From Alkalinema sp. CACIAM 70d (GTDB taxonomy: Bacteria > Cyanobacteriota > Cyanobacteriia > Leptolyngbyales > Leptolyngbyaceae), in NCBI GenBank assembly GCA_002148405.1, contig MUGG01000111.1, positions 1-55,025 of the forward strand: 55,025 nucleotides of DNA, given 5' to 3'. The notes under the pieces are model-generated. The model saw nothing but the letters and a program-made list of their open reading frames with translations. It did not search any database and was not told the origin of the DNA. How positions within the stretch are numbered: the first letter of the stretch is position 1; each line of letters starts with the position of its first letter. The position numbers and the translations under genes are program-made. Positions 25,107 to 33,628 of this stretch are shown here, piece after piece.

Positions 25107-25509
25107 AACGACACTCTCACTTCACGCACTACACCACACTGAAAATTTATCCATTGCTAGGCAATGATCTCATCTAGAAATGGAAATTCAGGAAAGCAAC
25201 CAGCCCCTAAGAAAGTCGTATTCAGATATTTCTCCTTACTTGAAGCCCTTATCTGAAGCAATGAGATTCACTTGTAAGTTACTCGCTTGTAAGTTACTTG
25301 TGGGCAACATTACTTGCAGGGAGTCATAGGAGATTTTTTCAATCTTAGTTTCCTGAAATCCACTTGCTGGAAGAGCTAGCGGAGAACTGAATCATACACC
25401 CGAACCTCAGATCTGAATGTCATATCTGAGGAGACACACCTAAAAAATTCCGAAAATTCCGAAAACCTAGATTCCTCAACTCTAGGCTTTTACTTAAACC
25501 TAGTTGTCC
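25107..25509. other. intergenic region with tandem repeats and hairpins
   Basis: No ORF. It holds a 15-bp tandem duplication (CTTGTAAGTTACTCG at 25271-25285 and CTTGTAAGTTACTTG at 25286-25300), a hairpin CCTCAGAT/ATCTGAGG (25405-25412 with 25424-25431), short AATTCCGAA repeats (about 25446-25464) and the DUF3134 terminator. The mraY promoter should also lie here. Confidence 0.7.
25461..25486 (-). terminator. terminator of the DUF3134 gene
   Basis: On the minus strand CCTAGA, a 9-nt loop and TCTAGG are followed by TTTTC. It sits 24 bp past the DUF3134 stop codon. Confidence 0.7.
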
Positions 25510-25749
25510 CTAGTCTTCTAAATCACCTAGGTCATCATCATCATCTAGATCATCAAAAGATTCATCATCACTCCCCATCAGATCATTAATTTCTTCCTCA
25601 TCATCGACATAATCGTAGTCGCCCTTTTGCCGTGCCCGGAGGCGACCCGTCTGTTCCAACCAGTCCAAGATTGAGGACTCCTGTTGGATTGGAATAACAC
25701 TGGCTGGCTTATCGCGAGGTTCTTGACGAAGAGAAGGATTGTAGACCAT
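25510..25749 (-). CDS. DUF3134 family acidic protein
   Basis: The 79-aa protein begins MVYNPSLRQEPRDKPASVIP and continues QQESSILDWLEQTGRLRARQ, the conserved core of the cyanobacterial DUF3134 family. It ends in a very acidic tail (about 25 Asp/Glu in the last 35 residues, with runs such as DDLDDDDDL). Function is unknown. It is small, soluble and probably intrinsically disordered at the C-terminus, which would suit binding to basic proteins or RNA-protein complexes. It has its own terminator. Confidence 0.88.
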   Translation of the reverse strand: MVYNPSLRQEPRDKPASVIPIQQESSILDWLEQTGRLRARQKGDYDYVDDEEEINDLMGSDDESFDDLDDDDDLGDLED

Positions 25750-26273
25750 GTTGTGGGTTTTAGATTAGCTACGTGTTTTCTGCATTTGCAGAGTCAGACA
25801 TTAGGACTCAGACCTTAGGATGGGCTCGAGGTACCCAGAGTTTATCACCGAGTGTGAATTTTGCAGCATCAATCCCTAGATTTTTTAGACTGAGTGCAAA
25901 AAACATCCCTGATGGACTATAGCGCAGTTGACAAGGTCTGGAAAAGCCGTCTACGAGACATGTTCACCAGTTACTTCCAGTAATCAGGGGAAGATTTCAC
26001 AAAATATAGGAACTTTAATCCTTGGGGAGTTTCCTGCCACTGAGCACTGAATACCCTAGAAAATCACCGTTAATTCTCGTGGGAATTTCTGTAATTTTGC
26101 AGAGGCAGGATGATACTCAGTCCGAGGAAAGCCTTGTTACAGTGTAAAGAAATCATCAAGCTGACAGTATATTGACCCCACCTACATCAATGCGCCATAG
26201 AAATACCACCATAACTACCGCCTATGCCCCCGTGGGCCTCTATCACTAGAAAACAATCGCTAGAAAAATAACT
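25750..26273. other. divergent intergenic region, no gene seen
   Basis: This 524-bp stretch separates the divergent DUF3134 and fibrillin genes. I see no ORF with coding character. Two CxCTAGAAAA-type units (about 26244-26271) form an imperfect tandem just before the fibrillin ATG. The segment around 26110-26150 shows a short RNase-P-like phrase (GTCCGAGGAAAG) but no supporting structure. Confidence 0.55.
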
Positions 26274-26858
26274 ATGCTGGGAAAGGCAGAACTGCTAACG
26301 GCGATCGCAGGCAAAAATCGCGGACTTTTGGCGACCGAGACTGACAAGTTGGCCATTGCTGCTGCTGTCGCCATGCTAGAAGATCGCAATCCTACCCCCC
26401 GCCCCACAGAAGCGATCGATTTACTCGCGGGGGATTGGCGATTGCTTTACACCACCAGCCAGGAACTGTTGGGGTTAAACCGCATTCCGTTCAATACCTT
26501 GGGTGAGATCTATCAGTGTATTCGTCCCAAAGGTAACCGAGTTTATAACGTGGCAGAAGTAGCAGGGCTACCTTTTCTAGAGGGTTTATTTAGTGTAGTT
26601 GCCCAATTTGAGCCGATTTCAGAACGCCGACTGGAGGTGAAGTTTGAACGGGCGATCGCTGGGTTACAGCGCCCCATCGGATATCAGTCGCCCAGAGCCC
26701 TCATCCGCGACATTGAATCCGGCAAACGATTTTTAGCGGTGGATTTTCAGATTCCGCCCCGCGATCGCAATGGTTGGATCGACGTTACTTATTTAGATGA
26801 AGATTTACGCCTTGGGCGCGGCAATGAAGGAAGTATATTTGTGCTAACAAAGTGTTAG
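26274..26858 (+). CDS. PAP/fibrillin (plastoglobulin) family protein
   Basis: The 194-aa lipocalin-like protein starts MLGKAELLTAIAGKNRGLLA and shows the fibrillin pattern LLAGDWRLLYTTSQELLGLN, then IYQCIRPKGNRVYNVAEV, FEPISERRLEVKFERA and a C-terminal DVTYLDEDLRLGRGNEGSIF with the conserved DxxLRxxRGxxGxxFVL motif. Fibrillins associate with plastoglobules and thylakoid lipids, help bind plastoquinone or carotenoids, and protect photosystem II from photo-oxidation in plants and cyanobacteria. It has no transit or signal peptide, as expected in cyanobacteria. It is probably monocistronic. Confidence 0.92.
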   Translation: MLGKAELLTAIAGKNRGLLATETDKLAIAAAVAMLEDRNPTPRPTEAIDLLAGDWRLLYTTSQELLGLNRIPFNTLGEIYQCIRPKGNRVYNVAEVAGLPFLEGLFSVVAQFEPISERRLEVKFERAIAGLQRPIGYQSPRALIRDIESGKRFLAVDFQIPPRDRNGWIDVTYLDEDLRLGRGNEGSIFVLTKC

Positions 26859-26894
26859 GAAACTCAGAGAGAAAGCGCATTATGTTAGGCAACA

Positions 26895-26926
26895 CCTAGA
26901 TATTGATTTCGCCTAGATATTGATTT
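26895..26926. repeat. 17-bp-period tandem duplication
   Basis: CCTAGATATTGATTT occurs at 26895-26909 and 26912-26926, separated by CG. It lies just downstream of the fibrillin gene. Confidence 0.8.
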
Positions 26927-27011
26927 GAACGATGTGTTGATTCGATCTAGTCGATTCAAGCCGTGAGTCAATCCCAAGGAGTTTCTCCAGTTTCTGCTCT
27001 GTGGTTTAGCC

Positions 27012-27830
27012 ATGCGTTTGTCCCAAGGCCAACTGTCTCTGTTATCAAGTTGTCCCCGCAAGTTTCAGTACCTTATCTTGGAACAGCTAGCTGTCCCAAC
27101 GGTGCCGGAGGAATCGTTGCGTCTGGCGGAAGGCAGTCAATTCCATCGGTTATTGCAACAGTGGGATTTAGGGTTGCCGATCGACCCCTTAGCGGCCACC
27201 CATCCAGCGCTGAAAAATTGGTTTGACGCCTTTTTGGCGGCGGCACCCCAGATTTTGACCTTGGAGGGAGAATCACAGCCCCTACGCCAAAGTGAACAGA
27301 GCCGTACGATCGCCCTTGCCGATCACGTCCTAGTTGCGGTTTATGACCTGTTGCTGCTGGGTCGTTCGCAAGCCCACATTTTAGATTGGAAAACCTATCC
27401 TAAACCCCCGCAAGTTCGCCACCTAGAACACCAATGGCAAACCCGCCTCTATCTCTACCTGCTAGCGGAAACTAGCCACTATTTACCAGATAGCCTTGCG
27501 ATGACCTATTGGTTTTTCCAAGGCCGAGAGGGTCAAGCCACGCCGCAATCCATCACCCTCCACTGGGATCAGCAACGCCACGATCGGACGCATCAGGAGT
27601 TAGTGCAGTTACTCACTCACCTCAGCCAATGGCTTACGCAGTACGAAACCGCTGGGATGGATTTTCCCCAAGCAGCACCCAGCTCGCCCCTCTGCCAAAC
27701 CTGTGCCTTTGCGGTCAGTTGCCAACGCCACGGCCCACCAGACTTACCCTGCGATGCCCACGCTGCTGACTGGGAGACTTTGTCTTGGGAGACTCTGTCT
27801 TGGGAGACGATCGCTGAAATTCCCCTGTGA
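27012..27830 (+). CDS. PD-(D/E)XK nuclease-family protein with Fe-S cluster motif (Cas4/AddB-like)
   Basis: The 272-aa protein carries the layout of iron-sulfur PD-(D/E)XK nucleases. A first Cys lies at residue 14 in LSSCPRKFQYLILE, a GSQFHRLLQQWD helix follows, and the nuclease motifs are VYDLLLLGRSQAHILDWKTY (metal-binding Asp, then D-x-K) and HQWQTRLYLYLLAE. The C-terminal SPLCQTCAFAVSC supplies the other three Cys. This is the arrangement of Cas4, AddB and RecB-like exonuclease domains that hold a 4Fe-4S cluster. No CRISPR array or cas gene is nearby; instead recJ follows after 57 bp on the same strand, which points to DNA repair. The last residues are a WETLS repeat made by 15-bp DNA duplications. 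Confidence 0.8.
   Translation: MRLSQGQLSLLSSCPRKFQYLILEQLAVPTVPEESLRLAEGSQFHRLLQQWDLGLPIDPLAATHPALKNWFDAFLAAAPQILTLEGESQPLRQSEQSRTIALADHVLVAVYDLLLLGRSQAHILDWKTYPKPPQVRHLEHQWQTRLYLYLLAETSHYLPDSLAMTYWFFQGREGQATPQSITLHWDQQRHDRTHQELVQLLTHLSQWLTQYETAGMDFPQAAPSSPLCQTCAFAVSCQRHGPPDLPCDAHAADWETLSWETLSWETIAEIPL
27771..27815. repeat. 15-bp tandem repeat at the end of the nuclease gene
   Basis: TGGGAGACTTTGTCT (27771-27785), TGGGAGACTCTGTCT (27786-27800) and TGGGAGACGATCGCT (27801-27815) keep frame and encode WETLS-WETLS-WETIA. Confidence 0.9.
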
Positions 27831-27839
27831 TTTCCTATT

Positions 27840-27873
27840 TTGTTTGATCCCCTGTCTTGTTTGATCCCCTGTC
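27840..27873. repeat. 17-bp perfect tandem duplication upstream of recJ
   Basis: TTGTTTGATCCCCTGTC at 27840-27856 is repeated exactly at 27857-27873, in the 57-bp gap between the nuclease gene and recJ, directly before the recJ start. Part of it could be read as an alternative N-terminus of RecJ from a TTG at 27840. Confidence 0.9.
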
Positions 27874-27887
27874 TCAGCCCGCGTTCC

Positions 27888-30344
27888 ATGAATCTTCCTA
27901 TCCTGCCTCCTTGGCTTCTGAGCAATGAATTCCCTCCCGACGCCTTTTGTCGATCGCTGCAATCCATCACCCACCTCCCCAGTCAGTATCTGGCGAGGCT
28001 GTTGTGGAACCGAGGGGTGCGGGATCTAGATAAATTACCAGGATTTCTCGATCCCCAGAAATATCAGCCCTGTTCTGCTTGGGCCTTCGGAGAGGAGATG
28101 GAATGGGCGATCGATCGATTAGTGCAGGCTCGATCGGGGCAGGAAAAGGTCGCCATCTGGGGGGATTTTGACGCCGACGGTGTGACGGCCACGGCGGTGC
28201 TATGGGATGGGTTAGGACAGTTTTTTGCCAAGCACGATCAACTCACTTATTACATTCCCAATCGCTTAACCGAGTCCCATGGCCTCTCTCAGCAAGGGAT
28301 CGATCAGCTTCATGCCACAGGGTTTCAGTTAATCGTCACCTGTGATACTGGCAGCACCAATTTAGCGGAAATTGACTACTGCAATTCCCTAGGGATGGAT
28401 GTCATCGTGACCGATCACCATACCTTAGCGCCGGAACGCCCGCCAGTGTGTGCGATCGTCAATCCCCGATATTTACCCTCAGATCATTCCCTAGCCACAC
28501 TGTCCGGGGTTGCCGTGGCCTATAAACTCGTCGAAGCACTCTACGATCGATTGCCCGAAGTTCCCATAAAGCCCTTAGAACACCTGTTAGATCTTGTAGC
28601 GATCGGATTAGTTGCCGATTTAGTGGAACTCAAGGGCGATTGCCGTTATCTAGCCCAGCAGGGAATTGCCCAGCTCAAACAACAGGCTGATCGCAGCACT
28701 GCCACTCGTCCTGGCCTCTTTCACCTACTGGAATTTTGTAAGCGGGCCGGCGATCGGGCCACAGATATTGCCTTTGGCATTGGCCCCCGCATCAACGCCG
28801 TCAGCCGGATTCAAGGGGATGCCCATTTCTGTGTGGAACTACTCACCAGTACCGATGCCACCCAATGTCGTCAACTGGCAGAACAAACGGAACTGGCCAA
28901 TACCCGCCGTCGCGCCCTGCAACGGGAAGTGGCTGAGCAGGTACTCGATCGAGTTCAGCAGCTCGATTTATCCACCACCCAAGTGATTGTGCTGTGGGAT
29001 GACCAATGGCATCCCGGTGTCTTAGGTTTGGTCGCTAGTCAAGTGGCCCAAGAGTTTGGTCGTCCAACCATTCTTCTGAGTACAGAACGTTCCTCTGAAA
29101 GCGTCGCAGGGGATCGCAAGATCGCCCGGGGCTCCGCGAGATCGGCTAATCAAATTGACCTCTACGAATTGGTGAAGGATCAAGCCCATTTGCTCCATCG
29201 CTTTGGCGGCCATCCCTACGCCGCAGGGTTGAGTTTGGGGGTTGAAAATTTACCCTTATTTGCCGAGGCGATTAATCAACGGGCTCTACAGGAACTGTCC
29301 GATCGGGTCGGGCAACGTCCCTTGCAAGCGGATCTCCAAGTAACGGTGGCAGAATTGGGGCTGGATCTCTATCGGGAACTGCGAGCTATCGAACCCTGTG
29401 GCATGGGCAATCCGCCGCCTCGGTTACTGCTCAAAAACGTATGGTTTACCCAGGCGAGCCACCGCAACCTCACCGATCGCAATAACAAGAAAGTCACCTA
29501 TATTCGCACGACCTTTCGCCTATGGGATCAGACCTGTGGCGCAGAGAGTTGGCCCGAAGGCATTTCCGGCAGTTGGTGGGGACATTACAAAGAAGAACTC
29601 CCAACGGGGCATTGTGATGCGTTGGTGGAATTCGAAAATAATGTATATCAACGGTGCTATGAAGTGCGATTGATTGACGTACGATCGAGCACTCCGATCG
29701 ACCAACCTGGGCTTGACCAACCTGGGGAATGCCCCAAACCCCTATCCGCCCAGAGCAGCATTACACCCCTCGATCCCGATCGAGCAGACCTAGATTGGCT
29801 ATTGGATTGGCGACCTCAAGCCCAACAGGATCCCCTCAACCTTCCCTCAACTAGCCAGTCCACAATTTTGGTGATGACCACTTGCCCAACCGATTGGGAA
29901 GAGTTCACGCCTTGGTTCCGACGGGCCTATCAGGAAGGCAAAAAACTCGCGATTGCCTACCCAGCCCCTAGCCTCTCCTCCAGCCCAGAACGTTGGCTCA
30001 AACTGTTAGGTATTGCCAAATACCTCAGCCGCACCGAAGCTTGGGCATCGCCACAGCAGATTCTCACCCAGCTTCAAGTCACACCCTCCACTCTACGCAT
30101 TGGCCTGCGAGCCTTGCAAACCCTCGGTTTGGAGATTGTCAGCAGCGATCGGGGTTTGACCATCAGTAAACCAGCCGCCCACCAGCAAGACACCCCCGTC
30201 TTTATGAATCCCGATTGGAAAACCGCAGGCCAGCCCTTCCTCCACGCCGTTCGGGAAGAAGGGTTCCGCCGACAATATTTCGCGACCGTTCCCTTCGGCT
30301 TACTGCAAATGCTGGCCCGTAGAAGCTTAGTCAACGTTCCTTAG
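27888..30344 (+). CDS. recJ: single-stranded-DNA exonuclease RecJ
   Basis: RecJ is the 5'-3' exonuclease of DHH-family fold used in recombination, mismatch and base-excision repair. Motifs are visible: WGDFDADGVTATAVLWDGL (motif I), VTCDTGSTN (II), VIVTDHHTLA (III, the DHH), VAIGLVADLVELKG (IV), and the DHHA1 part with LHRFGGHPYAAGLSL and ELRAIEPCGMGNPPPRLL. The protein is 818 aa, about 240 longer than E. coli RecJ. The extra C-terminal part (from about residue 600) contains WLKLLGIAKYLSRTEAWAS and TPSTLRIGLRALQTLGLEIV, suggesting a winged-helix-like module. The ATG at 27888 is chosen because upstream codons lie in a repeat. It follows the Fe-S nuclease gene. Confidence 0.95.
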   Translation: MNLPILPPWLLSNEFPPDAFCRSLQSITHLPSQYLARLLWNRGVRDLDKLPGFLDPQKYQPCSAWAFGEEMEWAIDRLVQARSGQEKVAIWGDFDADGVTATAVLWDGLGQFFAKHDQLTYYIPNRLTESHGLSQQGIDQLHATGFQLIVTCDTGSTNLAEIDYCNSLGMDVIVTDHHTLAPERPPVCAIVNPRYLPSDHSLATLSGVAVAYKLVEALYDRLPEVPIKPLEHLLDLVAIGLVADLVELKGDCRYLAQQGIAQLKQQADRSTATRPGLFHLLEFCKRAGDRATDIAFGIGPRINAVSRIQGDAHFCVELLTSTDATQCRQLAEQTELANTRRRALQREVAEQVLDRVQQLDLSTTQVIVLWDDQWHPGVLGLVASQVAQEFGRPTILLSTERSSESVAGDRKIARGSARSANQIDLYELVKDQAHLLHRFGGHPYAAGLSLGVENLPLFAEAINQRALQELSDRVGQRPLQADLQVTVAELGLDLYRELRAIEPCGMGNPPPRLLLKNVWFTQASHRNLTDRNNKKVTYIRTTFRLWDQTCGAESWPEGISGSWWGHYKEELPTGHCDALVEFENNVYQRCYEVRLIDVRSSTPIDQPGLDQPGECPKPLSAQSSITPLDPDRADLDWLLDWRPQAQQDPLNLPSTSQSTILVMTTCPTDWEEFTPWFRRAYQEGKKLAIAYPAPSLSSSPERWLKLLGIAKYLSRTEAWASPQQILTQLQVTPSTLRIGLRALQTLGLEIVSSDRGLTISKPAAHQQDTPVFMNPDWKTAGQPFLHAVREEGFRRQYFATVPFGLLQMLARRSLVNVP
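29700..29729. repeat. 15-bp tandem duplication inside recJ
   Basis: GACCAACCTGGGCTT (29700-29714) and GACCAACCTGGGGAA (29715-29729) encode DQPGL-DQPGE in the linker before the C-terminal extension. Confidence 0.8.
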
Positions 30345-31306
30345 GGAGTGACAGGCTCCGCAGGAGCAGGCGTCGGCTCAGTCGGAGAGATCGAACCCTC
30401 AGGACTCGGACTTTCAGACGGAAGAGGCTCTGAAGAGGGTTGGGCGCTAGGGGGTGTTGTGTTTACAGGCTGGGAATTAGGGGCCGCAGGGGGTTGAGAC
30501 GCAGGGGACGGTTGATTTTTAGGGGGCAAAGCAAAATAGGTTCTTCCTTCCGGATCTTTGTGCTCCTCTGCACCAATTTTCAACAGTTCCTGCCGAGCCC
30601 GCTCTTGGGTTTGTCGATCGTGCGTGACCTCCGCCTGTTCAAACACTGAACTCCAGCCCCATAGTCGAACGGTTCGACTATCGGGATCGGTTTTTAGAAA
30701 AGCTGCTGTTTGCTTCATCAAAGGCCCCACCCTGCGGATTTCGGGATCCGTGGATTGAATGGCCCAATCTCCAGCCATATCATGGGAGACGATCGACCCC
30801 GAAACATCGCCAAGGAGGAGGAGTTGATCTAACGCTTTAAATCGCCAGGGAAGAAAAGCCTTAGGGTGCTGATTGGCCTGTAGGGCATTGGTTCCTCGGG
30901 TCATGTAGTCCACTGCAATATCGGGCTTACCCAATCGGTAGGACAGGGTTCCCGACAAAAAGAGATAGCTTTCGACAAAACGCGGATCCCAACGAGTGAT
31001 TAGGTCAAAAAATTGAGGAGCTAAGTCGTATCCTAATTTGGCTCGCGCTTCGTCATCCCCGTCGTACTGGAGGAAGTTGAGAAAAACCCAATCGGCCATT
31101 AAGTTATCAAAGCCAAAGGTGGGCGATCGCTGCAAAATATCGAGCTTCCAGCGTTCCTGCTGATTCAGTTGCTCCGGAGAAAATGTGAACTCCGCACCCT
31201 GCTGTAACTGGCTACGCTGCATAACAATCAGCCCCATCAGTGCCCCTGCGGCGATCGCAAGTTTCCCCAGACTTAATAACAGGCTTTTCCAGCGATTTGC
31301 AACCAT
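30341..31306 (-). CDS. membrane-anchored protein with helical domain and Pro-rich tail, unknown function
   Basis: The 321-aa protein has an N-terminal transmembrane helix (residues about 11-28), a helical domain (about 40-255), and a Pro/Ser/Gln-rich tail (about 262-321) that is probably disordered. The domain contains SPTFGFDNLMADWVFLNFLQ, RWDPRFVESYLFLSGTLSYR and a TPR-like SYRLGKPDIAVDYMTRGTNA. I recognise it as a conserved cyanobacterial protein type without known function. Its stop codon overlaps that of recJ by 4 bp in convergent orientation. Confidence 0.72.
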   Translation of the reverse strand: MVANRWKSLLLSLGKLAIAAGALMGLIVMQRSQLQQGAEFTFSPEQLNQQERWKLDILQRSPTFGFDNLMADWVFLNFLQYDGDDEARAKLGYDLAPQFFDLITRWDPRFVESYLFLSGTLSYRLGKPDIAVDYMTRGTNALQANQHPKAFLPWRFKALDQLLLLGDVSGSIVSHDMAGDWAIQSTDPEIRRVGPLMKQTAAFLKTDPDSRTVRLWGWSSVFEQAEVTHDRQTQERARQELLKIGAEEHKDPEGRTYFALPPKNQPSPASQPPAAPNSQPVNTTPPSAQPSSEPLPSESPSPEGSISPTEPTPAPAEPVTP

Positions 31307-32062
31307 AGGACTCCATTCGTGATAGGCAGCAGCGATCTCGGTAACAGTATTACTGGCGACATCGGATCAGGTAAACTTGCTGCAAAATACAAGCCGCATC
31401 GATCGCTTCACAGCTTTTGTAAGGCTTTAGGATTCTGCGCTCCCATTTTGCCAAAAGTTACTGCTACACTAGCCATAACTTCCCTAATTTTATTCGTTAT
31501 CCTAGGCAGCTTATTTTACTTTTCCAGCCCAATCTTGACTGAAGTAGGATTGGTAGTACATGTTCTCCGTGATACATAGGTGATACAGAATAGGTGATGC
31601 AGCTCTCTCTGTGAAAGCTAGATGTTCAAATCAATGGCTTGAACCACTTGTCAAACCGTCACATTACTGTCTTTGCTCAGGTCAGAATGGCTACTACTTT
31701 AGACAAGTTATTGCGGATAAGCTATTTTCTCCGGATCGCGCTCACCTTTTTGAGTGATTGTGATTAACTCGGTGAAAACAAGTCACGGTCTGGTCTCCTT
31801 CTGTGTAAGTCACTAGAAATCAACATCGTTCAGTGATTGGATGGCTATGCTTTAGATATCAGCCTTCTTAGATATCACCCTATTAGATATCAACCTGGCA
31901 TACCAAATACACAGGAAATATCGAGTAGGGAATATTGAGCAGGGGGTGTCAAACACAAGTATCAAACTCAATGAACCCTAGCCTTGAGATCTGTTGACTA
32001 TCAGCGCTGCTACGGATTGTCCGGTTTTTTCATTCCGTTCTCAACTATTGCGATCGCAGCCA
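31307..32062. other. long intergenic stretch, one doubtful ORF and repeats
   Basis: About 750 bp between divergent genes. A GTG-started frame at 31319-31579 (86 codons) includes one convincing hydrophobic helix (about 22 residues) but has no clear ribosome-binding site. TTAGATATCA is repeated at 31852-31861, 31868-31877 and 31883-31892 (period 15-16). Otherwise I see nothing coding. Confidence 0.5.
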
Positions 32063-33397
32063 ATGAACCACCTCATTCAACGTTCCTTTCTGTCACAGTT
32101 GCTTCTCAGCACAACCCTTTTGACCAGTGCTGTTCTTGCCCCTTGTTTCCTCAATCGCCCTGCCCAGGCATCCTTCCAAGACAGCCCTAAGGTGCTCATT
32201 GATGAGGCGTGGCAAATTGTCAACCATGAGTATGTTGATCCCACCTTCAATCGCAAGGATTGGCAAGCCATTCGGCAGGATCTGTTAAGCCGGGACTACT
32301 CCTCTAAAGAGCAGGCTTATAACGCCCTGCGTCTTGCACTGAAGCAGTTAGATGATCCCTATACACGCTTCATGGATCCTAAACAGTTTGATGTGTTGAA
32401 TAGTCAGACATCAGGAGAATTATCTGGTGTTGGGATCCGGTTAGAGCTAGACAGCCAAACCAAGACTTTGACCGTGGTTGAACCGTTGCCCAACTCACCA
32501 GCAGCTAAGGGAGGCCTGAAGTCAGGTGATAAGGTGTTGGCGGTCAATGGTAAATCCACAAAAGGGATGACAGTGGATGATGCCTCTAGTTTGATTCGTG
32601 GCCAGGAAGGGACCAAGGTGGTTCTGCGGATTGGTCGATCGGGAGCCAGTGAGTTTGATGTTCCGTTGACTCGTGCACGGATTGAATTGCAAACTGTCCG
32701 CTACGATGTCAAGCAAGAAGGTAAACGTCGAATTGGTTACATTCGCCTCAGTGAATTTAGTAGTCATGCGGCGGAGCAGATGCGGCAAGCGATTCAATCG
32801 CTACTCGCTGAAAAGGTAGACAGCTTTGTTCTAGATCTACGGGGCAATCCAGGGGGTTTACTGCAAGCCAGCATCGAAATTAGCCGTATGTGGATGGATC
32901 AAGGCAGTATTGTCAAAACCGTCGATCGTAAGGGTGGCAGCGAAGAGATTGCCGCCAATCGCACGGCATTAACCAAGTTGCCTTTAGCCGTTTTAGTCGA
33001 TAAAAATTCCGCGAGTTCCAGTGAGATCCTAACTGGAGCGTTGAAAGACAATAAGCGAGCGACCGTTGTGGGTAGCCAAACCTTCGGGAAGGCGCTGGTG
33101 CAATCTGTCCATCCCCTTTCGGATGGCTCAGGCTTGGCCGTTACGATCGCCCACTACTACACGCCAAATGGAACGGACATTAGTCACAAGGGCATCGAAC
33201 CCAACGTTGTCTTAGATCTGTCTACCGATCAGCAGCGCAAGCTCTACACAAATCCTAAGTTGTTAGGGACCTTAGAGGATCCGCAGTACATTCGTGCGAT
33301 CGCAGCCCTCGAGCAAATTGCTAACAGCCATCCAACTAACCAGAATGTTGGCCAGCGGCTTACCCCTGTTACAACCACTGGCTTATCGGCCCAGTAG
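32063..33397 (+). CDS. S41 carboxyl-terminal processing protease (CtpA paralogue)
   Basis: The 444-aa protein has a signal peptide (cleavage near PAQA/SFQD), a Ctp N-domain (EAWQIVNHEYVDPTFNRKDW), a PDZ domain (about 110-200, SGELSGVGIRLEL then GLKSGDKVLAVNG), and an S41 protease domain. Catalytic Ser lies in KNSASSSEILTGALKDN, and the Lys about 25 residues on in GSQTFGKALVQSVHPLSDGS. Cyanobacteria carry several such proteases (CtpA, CtpB, CtpC). Because the copy next to petB is the better CtpA candidate, this one is probably CtpB- or CtpC-like, but I cannot decide. ATG 32063 gives the signal peptide; an upstream in-frame start would place 23 extra residues before it. Confidence 0.9.
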   Translation: MNHLIQRSFLSQLLLSTTLLTSAVLAPCFLNRPAQASFQDSPKVLIDEAWQIVNHEYVDPTFNRKDWQAIRQDLLSRDYSSKEQAYNALRLALKQLDDPYTRFMDPKQFDVLNSQTSGELSGVGIRLELDSQTKTLTVVEPLPNSPAAKGGLKSGDKVLAVNGKSTKGMTVDDASSLIRGQEGTKVVLRIGRSGASEFDVPLTRARIELQTVRYDVKQEGKRRIGYIRLSEFSSHAAEQMRQAIQSLLAEKVDSFVLDLRGNPGGLLQASIEISRMWMDQGSIVKTVDRKGGSEEIAANRTALTKLPLAVLVDKNSASSSEILTGALKDNKRATVVGSQTFGKALVQSVHPLSDGSGLAVTIAHYYTPNGTDISHKGIEPNVVLDLSTDQQRKLYTNPKLLGTLEDPQYIRAIAALEQIANSHPTNQNVGQRLTPVTTTGLSAQ

Positions 33398-33434
33398 CGC
33401 TAGATCACCAGTAGGGCTCAATCGACTTGTGACT

Positions 33435-33478
33435 GACTAGCCATTAAACTGACTAGTTATTAATGACTAGTTATTAAC
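33435..33478. repeat. 14-bp tandem repeat downstream of the S41 protease
   Basis: GACTAGTTATTAAT (33451-33464) and GACTAGTTATTAAC (33465-33478) are tandem, preceded by the related GACTAGCCATTAAACT (33435-33450). Confidence 0.85.
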
Positions 33479-33579
33479 CAGTGTGATTCTGCTTGCGCAT
33501 TAAACCAGCGCAACACTCAGTAGCACAGCCCACCAGTGCAACGCTGGCTGGCTAATATGTGCTAGCTAATACGTATGCA

Positions 33580-33628
33580 CCTTCCGTAGTTTTCCAGTTT
33601 TTCTGGACGCTATGGAAGGTTTGCTTTT
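33580..33628 (+). terminator. terminator overlapping the end of the HD gene
   Basis: CCTTCCGTAG (33580-33589) pairs with CTATGGAAGG (33610-33619, one G-U pair), an inner CCAG/CTGG extends the hairpin, and TTTGCTTTT follows. It ends the S41 protease transcript while covering the last codons of the convergent HD gene. Confidence 0.65.

Noticed and set aside
26110..26150. RNase P RNA-like phrase GTCCGAGGAAAG
   Set aside because: Only about a dozen bases match the rnpB core and no flanking helices (P4 partner, P10-P12) could be found.
27012..27830. Cas4 of a CRISPR system
   Set aside because: The Fe-S nuclease layout fits, but there is no repeat-spacer array and no other cas gene in 55 kb; recJ adjacency favours repair.
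31319..31579. GTG-started 86-codon ORF with one hydrophobic helix
   Set aside because: No ribosome-binding site, no family match and an unlikely polar N-terminus. Mentioned only inside the intergenic entry; conservation would be needed to promote it.
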